64,000 nt of DNA from Phycisphaera sp. (GTDB taxonomy: Bacteria > Planctomycetota > Phycisphaerae > Phycisphaerales > UBA1924): assembly GCA_003712165.1 (NCBI GenBank), contig RHLH01000001.1:992001-1056000 (forward strand), read 5' to 3'. The position numbers and the translations under genes were made by a program. The notes under the pieces were generated by a model that did not search any database, had not been told where the DNA came from, and saw nothing but the letters and a program-made list of their open reading frames with translations. Shown one piece after another: positions 17,454 through 26,356 of this stretch (position 1 is the stretch's first letter; every line of letters starts with the position of its first letter).

Positions 17454-18410
17454 GTGACCGATGCTGTCCAGACAATCGAGGCCGCCGCGGGCACGTTGAG
17501 CGCCGCTGAATTGGGCGAGGTGTTCAGCGCGTTCAACGACGTGACGACCAGGCTTCAGGAGACACACGAGCGGCTGACGAGCGAGGTTGTCCGTCTCAAG
17601 GGTGAGCTGCGCCGCGCGAACGACGAGCTCGATCGCTCGCGTCGACTCGCGGCGCTTGGAGAGATGGCCGCGGGTATCGCCCACGAGGTCCGCAACCCGC
17701 TCGGCTCGATCGGGCTGTACGCGGAGATGCTGATCGCTGATCTCGATGACCGAGCGCAGGAACGCGAGACCGCCGAGAAGATCAAGCGTGCGGTCACCGG
17801 GCTCGACGCGGTAGTGGGTGACGTGCTGACGTTCAGTAGGTCGATGCAGGTCAGGCGAGTCGAGCTGTCGGCGTCCGACGCAGTCGAGCGAGCGTTGTCC
17901 AGCTGCCAAGACGTGCTGAGCAACTGCAAGGTGCACACGAACCCATGCAGCGATGCCGACGTGTTCGAGGCCGATCACGCGCTGCTGCAGCAGGCGCTTG
18001 TGAACATCGTGCGCAACGCTGCGGAAGCCGCAACGAGCAACGAGAATGCCCGTGTGCCCGAGGTCGAGATTGCCTGGAAGCAGTGCAAAGCCGAAGTCGA
18101 GGGTGACGAAACCGATTGCGTGAGCATCATCGTCTCGGATTCGGGCGGGGGACTTACAGACGAGGTCAAGGAGCGGATGTTCAACCCGTTCTTTACGACC
18201 CGGAACATCGGGACAGGGCTCGGGCTGGCGATCGTGCACAGGATCATCGACGCGCACGGCGGTCATGTCCGAGTCAGCAACGCGGAACCGGGTGCAAGAT
18301 TCCCTGGGGGGGCGATGGTTGAATTGACCATCCCGAAACAACTCGAAAACACAATGAACACAGATACACCACCGCCCGGTGACTCGGGTGAGGTCGGGAG
18401 CGATCGATGA
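17454..18410 (+). CDS. NtrB/FlrB-like sensor histidine kinase
   Basis: A 318-aa soluble histidine kinase likely to control flagellar genes. The N-terminal ~60 residues form a coiled coil (TRLQETHERLTSEVVRLKGE) with no PAS or membrane segment. The H-box is AGIAHEVRNPLGSIGL (phospho-His about residue 78), the N-box NIVRNAAEAA, G1 DSGGGL, F-box NPFFTT and G2 GTGLGLAI. The start is GTG at 17454. It overlaps the sigma-54 response regulator by 4 bp, like the flrBC/fleSR pair of Gammaproteobacteria. No input domain is visible, so it probably senses assembly state through a partner. Confidence 0.9.
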   Translation: MTDAVQTIEAAAGTLSAAELGEVFSAFNDVTTRLQETHERLTSEVVRLKGELRRANDELDRSRRLAALGEMAAGIAHEVRNPLGSIGLYAEMLIADLDDRAQERETAEKIKRAVTGLDAVVGDVLTFSRSMQVRRVELSASDAVERALSSCQDVLSNCKVHTNPCSDADVFEADHALLQQALVNIVRNAAEAATSNENARVPEVEIAWKQCKAEVEGDETDCVSIIVSDSGGGLTDEVKERMFNPFFTTRNIGTGLGLAIVHRIIDAHGGHVRVSNAEPGARFPGGAMVELTIPKQLENTMNTDTPPPGDSGEVGSDR

Positions 18411-19948
18411 AGACTGTGCTGGTAGTCGACGATAAAGAGATGATGCGTGACAGCGTGGGCTCCACGCTCCAACGCGCTGGGTTCGCGGTGATCACCGCAG
18501 AGAACGGCGAGCACGCGCTGACCGCAGCCGCCAAACGCAGGCCCGATGCCGTCGTGACCGACCTGAAGATGCCCGGTCTCAGCGGCATCGAGCTGCTCGA
18601 AAGGCTCCGCGAGATCGATACCGAGCTTCCGGTCGTGCTCATGACTGCGTTCGGGACCATCGAGACCGCGGTCAGCGCGATGAAGCTCGGCGCGTTCGAC
18701 TACATCACCAAGCCATTCCAGGGTGACGAGCTCGTCATCGCTGTGAAAAGGGCATGCCAGCACGGCGGGCTCATCCGCGAGAACGCTGTCCTCAAAGCGC
18801 AGGCCAAACGCGAAGCGCCGGTTGCTGAGGCGGGCGACCAGCCGACCGGCCTTGACAGGCTGATCGGGAGTTCGGCCGCGATGCGCCGCGTGCGCGAGCA
18901 GGTCGCCGCGGTCGCCGAGAGCTTGGGCACGGTTCTCGTTGTCGGTGAGAGCGGGTCGGGCAAAGAAGTCGTCGCACGCGCCGTCCACGAGGTGAGCTCG
19001 AGGCGCGAGAACGCGATGCTCGCCGTGAACTGCGCGGCGCTCAGCGAGTCGCTGCTCGAGTCTGAGCTGTTCGGCCACGAGAAGGGCGCGTTCACCGGCG
19101 CCGATCAGCTCAGAAAGGGTCGATTCGAGCTCGCCGACCGGGGTTCTCTGATGCTCGACGAGGTGAGTGAGATCCCGCCCTCGCTTCAGGCGAAGCTGCT
19201 GCGTGTACTCCAGGAGCGCTCCTTTGAGCGTGTCGGCTCGAGCCTGACGATCGGCGTCGATGTTCGCGTGATCGCGACGAGCAACCGTGATTTGCCGCGT
19301 TCGGTCGCCAAGGGTGACTTCAGGCAGGACCTGTTCTTCAGGCTCAACGTGCTGCCGATTCATCTGCCTCCGCTGCGTGAGCGGTCGTCGGATGTGCCAG
19401 AGCTTGCAGAGTTCTTTGTGAACCAGATCTCCGCTCGCGAGGGTGTCGAGTCCATGGTGTTCTCGCAGGAGGCGCTCTCACTTATGGAGCGCTACACCTG
19501 GCCCGGCAACGTGCGCGAACTCCAGAACATCTGCGAGCGGGCGGTTGTTCTGGGCAAGGCGCGTGAGGCGCGTGTCATCGGCAGCGAGACCATCGAACCG
19601 TGGCTTGGCATGATGGGGATCGAGCCGACCACGGATCCGTCGGTCCAGATGCGCAACGAAGCAACCGCTGCGTTCGTCGAAGCCGCGGGCGGCCAGATTC
19701 AGACCGAAGCCAGTCCCTACTCGCCGCAGACTGAAGAGACTGTCCCGGCAGTGAGCAAAGCACTCTCCGAAATCGTCCGGCCCGACATCACGCTTGAGGA
19801 ACTCGAGCGAGACGCGATTGTCCGCACGCTCGAAAGGTTCGGGGGTCACCGTCAGAAGACGGCAAAGAGCCTCGGGATCGGGGTCCGCACGCTCGGCCTC
19901 AAGCTCAAGAAGTGGAAAGAACAGGACATCGTGTCCCAGTCGCTTTAG
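18407..19948 (+). CDS. Sigma-54-dependent response regulator, FlrC/NtrC type
   Basis: A 513-aa enhancer-binding protein. The receiver domain has VVDDKE, the phospho-acceptor Asp in VTDLKMPG (about residue 55), MTAFGT and ITKPF. The AAA+ domain starts with LIGSSAAMRR, the Walker A is GESGSGKE (about residue 179-186), and the sigma-54-contacting GAFTGA loop is intact in GHEKGAFTGADQ (about residue 226). The C-terminal Fis-type HTH reads GGHRQKTAKSLGIGVRTLGL. All parts for activating sigma-54 promoters are present; rpoN is not in the window. It lies directly upstream of flgB. Confidence 0.93.
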   Translation: MKTVLVVDDKEMMRDSVGSTLQRAGFAVITAENGEHALTAAAKRRPDAVVTDLKMPGLSGIELLERLREIDTELPVVLMTAFGTIETAVSAMKLGAFDYITKPFQGDELVIAVKRACQHGGLIRENAVLKAQAKREAPVAEAGDQPTGLDRLIGSSAAMRRVREQVAAVAESLGTVLVVGESGSGKEVVARAVHEVSSRRENAMLAVNCAALSESLLESELFGHEKGAFTGADQLRKGRFELADRGSLMLDEVSEIPPSLQAKLLRVLQERSFERVGSSLTIGVDVRVIATSNRDLPRSVAKGDFRQDLFFRLNVLPIHLPPLRERSSDVPELAEFFVNQISAREGVESMVFSQEALSLMERYTWPGNVRELQNICERAVVLGKAREARVIGSETIEPWLGMMGIEPTTDPSVQMRNEATAAFVEAAGGQIQTEASPYSPQTEETVPAVSKALSEIVRPDITLEELERDAIVRTLERFGGHRQKTAKSLGIGVRTLGLKLKKWKEQDIVSQSL

Positions 19949-19970
19949 GTCGCACAGCCGCCGATCCCGG

Positions 19971-19986
19971 TGGCCCGGCGTTTGCT
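19971..19986 (+). promoter_or_regulatory. Sigma-54-like -24/-12 promoter upstream of flgB
   Basis: TGGCCCG at 19971-19977, four bases, then TTGCT at 19982-19986 matches the TGGCACG-N4-TTGCW consensus except for one base (C for A). It lies just after the sigma-54 activator gene. The expected transcription start is around 19997, which would leave only a few bases before the flgB ATG at 20001. Confidence 0.55.
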
Positions 19987-20000
19987 CAACGAACGGAAGC

Positions 20001-20441
20001 ATGATGCTCAACGACGTGCTCAGTACCGGTGCCCTGCCTGCCCTCGAAGCGACGATGCGCTTCGCGGGCCAGCGCAACAGGCTCCTGACGCACAACATCG
20101 CGAACCTATCGACGCCCAACTTTCAGCAGAAGGACGTGTCGCCGCAGGACTTCCAGCAGTGGCTCTCCAAGGCGGTGAACGAGCGTCGCGATCGCAACGG
20201 CGGCACCCACGGCAACCTCGAGATGAAGTCCGATCGGCAATTCGTGCAGCGCAAGGACGGCAGCTTCACGATCAAACCACTCACCAGCAATGGGGGGGTG
20301 CTCGCGCACGACAGGAACAACCGCGACGTCGAGAAACTCATGCAGGACCTCGCCGAGAACCTCGCCGCCTACCAGGTCGCGACCGATCTCATGAGGTCAC
20401 AGATGGGCATCCTTAGAACAGCAATCACTGAACGGGCATAA
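20001..20441 (+). CDS. flgB: Flagellar proximal rod protein FlgB
   Basis: A 146-aa rod protein exported through the flagellar gate. The N-terminal ATMRFAGQRNRLLTHNIAN followed by LSTPNFQQKDVSPQDFQQ is the conserved FlgB start, and the C-terminal LAAYQVATDLMRSQMGILRT is the partner helix of the rod D0 domain. Two consecutive ATGs (20001, 20004) occur; the first follows GGAAG closely. It is followed after 25 bp by flgC. Confidence 0.95.
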   Translation: MMLNDVLSTGALPALEATMRFAGQRNRLLTHNIANLSTPNFQQKDVSPQDFQQWLSKAVNERRDRNGGTHGNLEMKSDRQFVQRKDGSFTIKPLTSNGGVLAHDRNNRDVEKLMQDLAENLAAYQVATDLMRSQMGILRTAITERA

Positions 20442-20466
20442 GCAAAGAGGCAACTGAGGTACACAT

Positions 20467-20883
20467 ATGTACGGCTCTCTCGACATCTCGACCAGCGGCA
20501 TGATCGCCCAGCGGACCAGGCTCGATGTCATCAGCGCCAACATCTCGAACAAGGACGCAATCCTTGATGCGCAAGGGAATTACAACCCGTATCGCAGGCG
20601 GATCGCCTTCATGGCAGCGGGGAACCCTGGCGCCTCTTCGAGCACGGGGCGCGATATGGGTGTGCACATCGCTGAGATCGGGCAGGACCAGTCGCCGTTC
20701 AAGCTGAAGTACGCCCCGAACAGCCCTTACGCCGATGAGGCCGGGTACATCAAGACACCCAACATCGACACGACGACCGAGCGGATCGACGCGATGGAGG
20801 CGGTTCGGGCGTATGAGGCCAACGTTGTCGCTGCGGAAACGACCAAGCAGATGCTGGCCCTCGGTTTGCGGTTGATCGCGTAG
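20467..20883 (+). CDS. flgC: Flagellar proximal rod protein FlgC
   Basis: A 138-aa rod protein. The start MYGSLDISTSGMIAQRTRLD with DVISANISNKDAI is typical of FlgC, as is the C-terminal EAVRAYEANVVAAETTKQM helix. It assembles with FlgB, FlgF and FliE just above the MS ring. A segment of about 25 residues between the two conserved parts is Asp/Thr-rich. It is spaced 56 bp from fliE. Confidence 0.95.
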   Translation: MYGSLDISTSGMIAQRTRLDVISANISNKDAILDAQGNYNPYRRRIAFMAAGNPGASSSTGRDMGVHIAEIGQDQSPFKLKYAPNSPYADEAGYIKTPNIDTTTERIDAMEAVRAYEANVVAAETTKQMLALGLRLIA

Positions 20884-20939
20884 AGTATGATTGATTCGCG
20901 CAAGAACGAGCCCATCGGGGGCTCCAGGGAGCGTCAGGA

Positions 20940-21251
20940 ATGACAGACCCACTCGGACTCGTCGGACAATCTCAGCATATGGGTGCTGCGCAACAGGCCC
21001 AGCAGGCCAAGCGCACAGAGTCCGCTGCCAGTCAGGGGTTTAAGGACCTGCTGATGCAGAACATCGAGCAGGTCAACAAGCTCCAGGAAGATGCGACGCA
21101 CGCGATCGAGGACCTCACGACCGGCAAGCGCGACGACGTCGAGAGCGTTCTCTTGGCGACAGCCAAGGCCGACACCGCGTTCCGTCTGCTCCAGCAGGTG
21201 AGGAACAAGGTGTTCGACGCTTACAAAGAGATCCAGCAGCTCCGGGTCTGA
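20940..21251 (+). CDS. fliE: Flagellar hook-basal body protein FliE
   Basis: A 103-aa protein joining the MS ring and export gate to the rod. The family pattern is clear: GFKDLLMQNIEQVNKLQEDA, DDVESVLLATAKADTAFRLL and the C-terminal VRNKVFDAYKEIQQLRV. The N-terminal 30 residues are Gln/Ala-rich. It is followed by a 184-bp gap with a repeat array before fliF. Confidence 0.94.
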   Translation: MTDPLGLVGQSQHMGAAQQAQQAKRTESAASQGFKDLLMQNIEQVNKLQEDATHAIEDLTTGKRDDVESVLLATAKADTAFRLLQQVRNKVFDAYKEIQQLRV

Positions 21252-21302
21252 TGCGCAGCAGCTGCGCGTCTCATGTGCGCAATATCTACCCATCTGTGCG
21301 CA
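21252..21302. repeat. TGCGCA-like repeat array between fliE and fliF
   Basis: Copies start at 21252 (TGCGCA), 21263 (TGCGCG), 21276 (TGCGCA) and 21297 (TGCGCA), spaced 11, 13 and 21 bp. TGCGCA is itself palindromic. No open frame explains the array. It is followed by about 130 bp with no other recognised signal before ATG 21436 of fliF. The same 11/13 spacing recurs between fliL and fliN. Confidence 0.6.
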
Positions 21303-21435
21303 AGTTCAAGCAACTGTCCTGACGATGCCGAGGAAGCTCTGACCTGAGTGCGAGATCCGTCTGATTGGGCGGGCTGCGCGCTCCGGTTGCCGCGCGGGAG
21401 GCGTGGGGGTTCAGGTTCGGCACGGAGGCCGGTGC

Positions 21436-23154
21436 ATGTTCGACTCGTTTGGTCGCATCCTGAAGAACTCGGGTGATCAGCTCGGCCGTCTCACTCCGAC
21501 GGCTCGCCTTCTGGTCATGGTGACGCTCGCTCTGATGGCGAGCATCCTGGTCATCGTCGCGGTCTCTGCGAGTGGCCCGAGCCGAGCCGAGATTGTTGCC
21601 GGCACCGATCCCTCTTACAAGTCCGAAGCGATGACCCAGCTCAGAGCTGCAGGCATCGAGGCTAACATCAACAGCAAGGGCCAACTGCTCGTCAAGCACG
21701 GCGATGTAGACCGGGCGGCCGGGCTGCTCGCCTCGCAGGGTGTCTTGCCCGCCGACGGCACGCTGATGTTCAAGAACCTCAGCGAGCAGATGAAGTGGAC
21801 CAACCCGCGCGAGGTCAACGAACAGATCGTTCGCATGGCGTTGCAGAACGAGCTCGCGAGAACAATCTCGAACTTCCCAGGCCTCAAGCAGGCCAGCGTG
21901 TTCCTGGACAACCCCAAGCCAACCGGGATCGGCATGGTCGTGCGCAAGCCAACGGCTTCAGTAACGGTGTTCAGCAAGTCTGGCGCATCTATCAGCCAGA
22001 ACGAAGTCGACGCGATCGCGAAGCTGGTCAGCCACTCGGTCGCCGGGCTCGACCTTACCAACGTCAGCGTTATTGATGGCACCTCGGGCGTTCCCCACCA
22101 GGCTCGCACCGACGACAACGCGATCGCGTCGAACTACCTCGAGCACAAGCTGAAGTTTGAGCGCGAAGTTGAGCAGAAAATCCGCGGCATTCTCGCGTCC
22201 ATCCCGGGCGTCGCGATCGCGGTTACCGCGGATGTTGATGTCAAGCGGGTCACCAGCAAGCGCGAATCATTCTTTGACAAGGGCAACGGCACAGTCTCGC
22301 TCTCCCAGTCGCGAACGAGCGTGACCGAAGAGCAGCAGGCGGGCAACCGCGGAGCCGAGGCTGGCACCAGACCCAACACGGGCGCTGACATCAACTACAA
22401 CACAGGCAGTTCGACCGGGTACACGAAAGAAGACACATCGGAAGACATTGAGAACCGTGTCGGCTCAGAAATTACCAGCACGATCGACCCCCGAGGCAAC
22501 GCGACATCGCTGAGCATCTCGGTGCAGGTGCCCAGGGGCTATATCGAGGCGCTCATGCCTACCCCCGAGGGGACCGCCGAGGGCGAGTTGCCTGTGTTCG
22601 ACGACGCTGCCGTCGAAGCGAAGTTCGCGAGCGAGCAGGACCGCATCCGCGAGATGATCGAGCCTCACCTGCCGATCCGGCTCGCCGAAAGTGGTGCGAC
22701 CGAGCCTGCCGGGACTGTTGTCGTGTCGATGATGCCGCTGGATATCGCATCGCTGGCTGGCACCGCACAGGCGGCGAGTCTCGGCTTGCCGGGCATGACT
22801 GCCGGAACACCTGGCGGCGGAGCGCTCGGCGGGATTATGGCCAGCGGCCTGATCGAGAAGGTCGTGCTCGTCGCGCTGGCGGCGACGGCGATGCTCATGA
22901 TGCTGATCATGGTCAAAGGCGCCACCAAGCGTGTCGAACTGCCCAGTGTCGACGAGCTTGTCGGCATCCCGCCCGCTCTCGAGCAAACAACCGACGTCGT
23001 CGGTGAAGCGGACGAATCAGAAACACCCATGGAAGGCATCGAGGTCGATGATCAGCATGTTGCCAGCACGAAGATGCTCGAACAGGTCGGCGACTTAGTA
23101 GGCAACGAGCCCGATCTTGCAGCCCGCCTCCTGAACCGCTGGATCCAGCCTTGA
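21436..23154 (+). CDS. fliF: Flagellar MS-ring protein FliF
   Basis: A 572-aa membrane ring protein that houses the export gate and holds FliG. The first membrane helix is ARLLVMVTLALMASILVIVA (about residue 22-41); the periplasmic ring-building domains include FPGLKQASVFLDNP and TASVTVF; the second helix, VVLVALAATAMLMMLIMV, is at about residue 475-492. The C-terminal tail LEQVGDLVGNEPDLAARLLN is the FliG-binding segment. ATG 21436 gives the standard short cytoplasmic N-terminus; GTG 21403 is less likely. Confidence 0.96.
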   Translation: MFDSFGRILKNSGDQLGRLTPTARLLVMVTLALMASILVIVAVSASGPSRAEIVAGTDPSYKSEAMTQLRAAGIEANINSKGQLLVKHGDVDRAAGLLASQGVLPADGTLMFKNLSEQMKWTNPREVNEQIVRMALQNELARTISNFPGLKQASVFLDNPKPTGIGMVVRKPTASVTVFSKSGASISQNEVDAIAKLVSHSVAGLDLTNVSVIDGTSGVPHQARTDDNAIASNYLEHKLKFEREVEQKIRGILASIPGVAIAVTADVDVKRVTSKRESFFDKGNGTVSLSQSRTSVTEEQQAGNRGAEAGTRPNTGADINYNTGSSTGYTKEDTSEDIENRVGSEITSTIDPRGNATSLSISVQVPRGYIEALMPTPEGTAEGELPVFDDAAVEAKFASEQDRIREMIEPHLPIRLAESGATEPAGTVVVSMMPLDIASLAGTAQAASLGLPGMTAGTPGGGALGGIMASGLIEKVVLVALAATAMLMMLIMVKGATKRVELPSVDELVGIPPALEQTTDVVGEADESETPMEGIEVDDQHVASTKMLEQVGDLVGNEPDLAARLLNRWIQP

Positions 23155-23186
23155 ACACAACGATGGAATCTCGTTAGAGCGAAACA

Positions 23187-24224
23187 ATGCCACGCAGACC
23201 GCACGAATTACTCCCAACCGATCCAGCAGAGCTCGAGGGCCTGACGAAGGCCGCGGTCCTGATTCTCACGCTCGACGCGGAGAAAGCGGCGTGGGTTCTC
23301 AAGTCGATGACCCCAGAAGCTGTTGAGGAAGTGACGCGCGAGCTCGCGGGTCTGGGGCAGGTACCTATTCCCCTGCAACGCGCGGTCGTCGAGGAGTTCT
23401 ATTCGACGGCGCTTGCGATGCAGAGCGCCAACGAGGGCAACCTCGATCACGCGAAGCGGCTGCTGCGCGAGTCGCTCGATCCGACGACGGCTGCGAAGGT
23501 GATGCAGCAGATCCAGACGCAAGTGCAGAGGACACCATTCTCGTTTCTCCAGCGCGCCGAGAGCGAGAATCTGTTGACGTTTATTCAGGACGAGCACCCT
23601 CAGACGATCGCGCTGATTGTGTGCCACCTGCCGCATCACAAGGCGAGTGAGATACTGATAGGACTGCCCGCCCAGAAACAGATCGAAGTCATCAAGCGCA
23701 TCGCCAACATGGATCAGACCAACCCGCAGGTTATCCGGGATGTCGAGAAAGGACTTGAGAGCAGACTCTCGAACGTGCTCGGTCAATCGACCGAGAAGAT
23801 GGGCGGCATCCCAACCGTTGCTGAAGTCCTCAATCTCGCAGATCGCGCGACAGAAAAGACAATCATGGAAGGCCTCGAAGTCGAGGACCCGGATCTCGTT
23901 GAACAGATTCGCAGGCTCATGTTCGTCTTCGAAGACATCCTCCTTGTGGACGACCGTGGCATCCAGGGCGTGCTCAAAGAGGTTGACAATGAAGAACTCA
24001 GCCTCGCGCTCAAGACCGCGAGCGAAGAGTTGCAGAACAAGATTCTCGGGAACATGTCTGAGCGTGCCGCGGCTCTTATCCGCGAAGACATGGAATTCAT
24101 GGGCCCCGTGCGTGTCAGCGATGTCGAAACCGCTCAGCAGCGGATCGTCGACATCGTTCGCAGGCTCGAGGAAGCGGGCGAGATCATCATCCAGGGACGC
24201 GGCGACGCGGATCTCGTGGTCTAA
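23187..24224 (+). CDS. fliG: Flagellar motor switch protein FliG
   Basis: A 345-aa rotor protein. The N-terminal domain (KAAVLILTLDAEKAAWVLKS) binds FliF, the middle domain contains the EHPQTIALIVCHLP motif, and the C-terminal torque domain has VFEDILLVDDRGIQGVL with the charged residues that meet MotA, then AAALIREDMEFMGPVRVSDV. Length and order are standard. It lies 32 bp after fliF and 9 bp before fliH. Confidence 0.97.
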   Translation: MPRRPHELLPTDPAELEGLTKAAVLILTLDAEKAAWVLKSMTPEAVEEVTRELAGLGQVPIPLQRAVVEEFYSTALAMQSANEGNLDHAKRLLRESLDPTTAAKVMQQIQTQVQRTPFSFLQRAESENLLTFIQDEHPQTIALIVCHLPHHKASEILIGLPAQKQIEVIKRIANMDQTNPQVIRDVEKGLESRLSNVLGQSTEKMGGIPTVAEVLNLADRATEKTIMEGLEVEDPDLVEQIRRLMFVFEDILLVDDRGIQGVLKEVDNEELSLALKTASEELQNKILGNMSERAAALIREDMEFMGPVRVSDVETAQQRIVDIVRRLEEAGEIIIQGRGDADLVV

Positions 24225-24233
24225 GGAAGCAAC

Positions 24234-24992
24234 ATGGCGGTCATCAAACGCGCGCATGCCGAGAACGCAACGAAGAACGCGGTCGTGCTCGACCTAGGCG
24301 ACATCGCGAAACAGGCAGAGCTTCTGCGCAAGCAGGCTCAGGCACGCGCCGATGAGATCATCCTCGACGCCGAAGCAAAGCACGAGGAACTCGTCGATAC
24401 GGGATATGAACAAGGCGAACGCAACGGCTACGCGGTCGGCTACCGCGAAGGCTTCGCCAAGGGTGAGGAAGAAGCCAGGCAGCGGACCACTCTTGAGTCA
24501 CGCGCCGAACTCGAGAAGATCGAGGACTCCTGGATCAAGGCGCTCGACGATTTCGCTGACAAAAGGCACCACCTGCTCGTCGAGGGCAAAGAGAACGTGC
24601 TCAGACTCGCGCTCGCGATCGCTGAACGCGTCATCCATCGTCAGATTAGCGTTGACGATCGCGTCGTGCTCTCACAGGTTGAGCACGCGCTCAGGCTCGT
24701 AGGCAAACCTACCTGTGCGACGATTCTCATCAACCCGTCAGACGGAGCGATGGTGAGGCGGGCCCTGCCGACCATGTCGGCCCGATTCGGCGCGATCGAG
24801 CACGTCGTGTGCGAGGAGGATGAGTCCATCGCAAGAGGCGGCTGCAAGGTTGTCACGAGCGAAGGCGGCGAGATCGACGCGTCAATCGAGACACAGATAC
24901 GGCGCATCGCACAAACGCTTCTGCCCGGTGCCCGCGAGAGCCGCGACTCAGAGCAGAATCTTGACGACAAGCGCGGGGATCGGGCGGCGTGA
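24234..24992 (+). CDS. fliH: Flagellar export ATPase regulator FliH
   Basis: A 252-aa protein that forms the peripheral stalk for FliI. It has an N-terminal segment, then a long coiled coil rich in Ala/Glu with GxxxG-like steps (YEQGERNGYAVGYREGFAKG), and a C-terminal E-type-subunit-like domain (LALAIAERVIHRQISVDD, ARGGCKVVTSEGGEIDASI). The stop overlaps the GTG start of fliI by 4 bp. Confidence 0.92.
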   Translation: MAVIKRAHAENATKNAVVLDLGDIAKQAELLRKQAQARADEIILDAEAKHEELVDTGYEQGERNGYAVGYREGFAKGEEEARQRTTLESRAELEKIEDSWIKALDDFADKRHHLLVEGKENVLRLALAIAERVIHRQISVDDRVVLSQVEHALRLVGKPTCATILINPSDGAMVRRALPTMSARFGAIEHVVCEEDESIARGGCKVVTSEGGEIDASIETQIRRIAQTLLPGARESRDSEQNLDDKRGDRAA

Positions 24993-26356
24993 GTGCGCTG
25001 GGCGACCAAGTCAGGCTCGTCGAGTCCATTCAGCCGGTTGGAGTCGCAGGCAGAGTCGTCGCGCTGCGCGGGCTGACCGTGCTCGTCGATCAACTGCCAT
25101 TGCCCGTCGGTTCAGAGATCATCGTCGATTCCACGAGTGTGAGCGGCGAGATCGTCGGCTTCAGTGAAGGTCACGCGATCGTCATGCTCTTTGGCTCCGC
25201 CGTCGGGATCAAGCCTGGCGATGTGGTGAGAGGGGCGCACGCCGCGCAGGTCGCGCCGATTAGCGACCTGCTGCTCGGCAGAGTGATCGATGCGCTCGGC
25301 GCGCCGTCGGACGAATGCGGTGTGGTCGGGGATACCGTGCTCAGGCCGATCAATGCCAAGCCGATCGCACCCATGCAGCGCTCTCGCATCGACCGCCCGA
25401 TCTGGACCGGTGTGAGGGCGATCGATCTGATGACCACGCTCGGCAGGGGCCAGCGCATGGGCGTGTTCGCAGGCCCGGGCGTCGGCAAGAGCACGCTGCT
25501 AGGCACGATCGCGCGTCGCTCGTCTGCGGATGTCAACGTCATCGCGCTCATCGGCGAGCGAGGCCGAGAAGTTCGCGAGTTTATCGAGCACTCGCTTGGT
25601 GACGAGGGGCTTACGCGATCGGTCGTGGTCGTGGCAACAGGCGATGAGCCGCCTCTCATGCGGATCCGCGCCGCCAGACTCGCGTGTGCGGTGGCTGAGC
25701 ATTTCCGCGATGCCGGCAAAGACGTGCTCCTCATGATGGATTCGGTCACGCGCTTCGCTCACGCGCAGAGACAGGTCGGTCTCTCGATCGGCGAGCCGCC
25801 CGCGACGAAGGGGTACACGCCGAGCGTGTTCGCGGAACTCCCTGTGCTGCTCGAACGCGCAGGGGGCACCGACCAATCGGGGGGCTCCGTCACCGGGCTC
25901 TACACGGTGCTCGTCGAGGGCGACGACATGACCGAGCCCGTTGCTGATGCGGCGCGGGGTATCCTCGACGGGCACATCGTGCTCAGCAGGAAGCTTGCGC
26001 AGCGGTCACGCTACCCCGCGATCGATATCCTCGATTCGCTCAGCCGCGTTGCCAACGACATCGTTGATGATCACCACCGCGTTGCTCGAGATCATCTCAG
26101 GAAGCTCGAAGCCGCGTACGCAAACATCGAGGAACTCGTCCAGATCGGCGCATACGCGAAGGGATCGGATCCCGAGTCCGACGTCGCTGTGATGTACCAC
26201 GACCGGATCGAGGACCTTGTGAGGCAGGCCGTCGACGACGCGACCTCGCCCGAGCAGGCGCGAGAGTGGATGCTGCGTCTGGCGATGGAGTCGAGCGAGC
26301 AGCTCCGGGTGCTTCGCGCGGGCGGGCAACCACAACACACAGGCCGGGGTGACTGA
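24989..26356 (+). CDS. fliI: Flagellum-specific ATPase FliI
   Basis: A 455-aa ATPase that energises export of flagellar subunits. The Walker A reads GPGVGKST (about residue 161-168), Walker B lies in VLLMMDSVTRFAHAQR (about residue 245), and the family signature GEPPATKGYTPSVF is intact. Its relation to the F1 beta subunit is clear. The start is GTG at 24989 overlapping the fliH stop; its own stop overlaps the fliJ ATG. Confidence 0.97.
   Translation: MSALGDQVRLVESIQPVGVAGRVVALRGLTVLVDQLPLPVGSEIIVDSTSVSGEIVGFSEGHAIVMLFGSAVGIKPGDVVRGAHAAQVAPISDLLLGRVIDALGAPSDECGVVGDTVLRPINAKPIAPMQRSRIDRPIWTGVRAIDLMTTLGRGQRMGVFAGPGVGKSTLLGTIARRSSADVNVIALIGERGREVREFIEHSLGDEGLTRSVVVVATGDEPPLMRIRAARLACAVAEHFRDAGKDVLLMMDSVTRFAHAQRQVGLSIGEPPATKGYTPSVFAELPVLLERAGGTDQSGGSVTGLYTVLVEGDDMTEPVADAARGILDGHIVLSRKLAQRSRYPAIDILDSLSRVANDIVDDHHRVARDHLRKLEAAYANIEELVQIGAYAKGSDPESDVAVMYHDRIEDLVRQAVDDATSPEQAREWMLRLAMESSEQLRVLRAGGQPQHTGRGD

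Noticed and set aside
21417..21438. GGCACGGAGG before fliF as a sigma-54 site
   Set aside because: The spacing to the next GC is wrong for -24/-12 elements.
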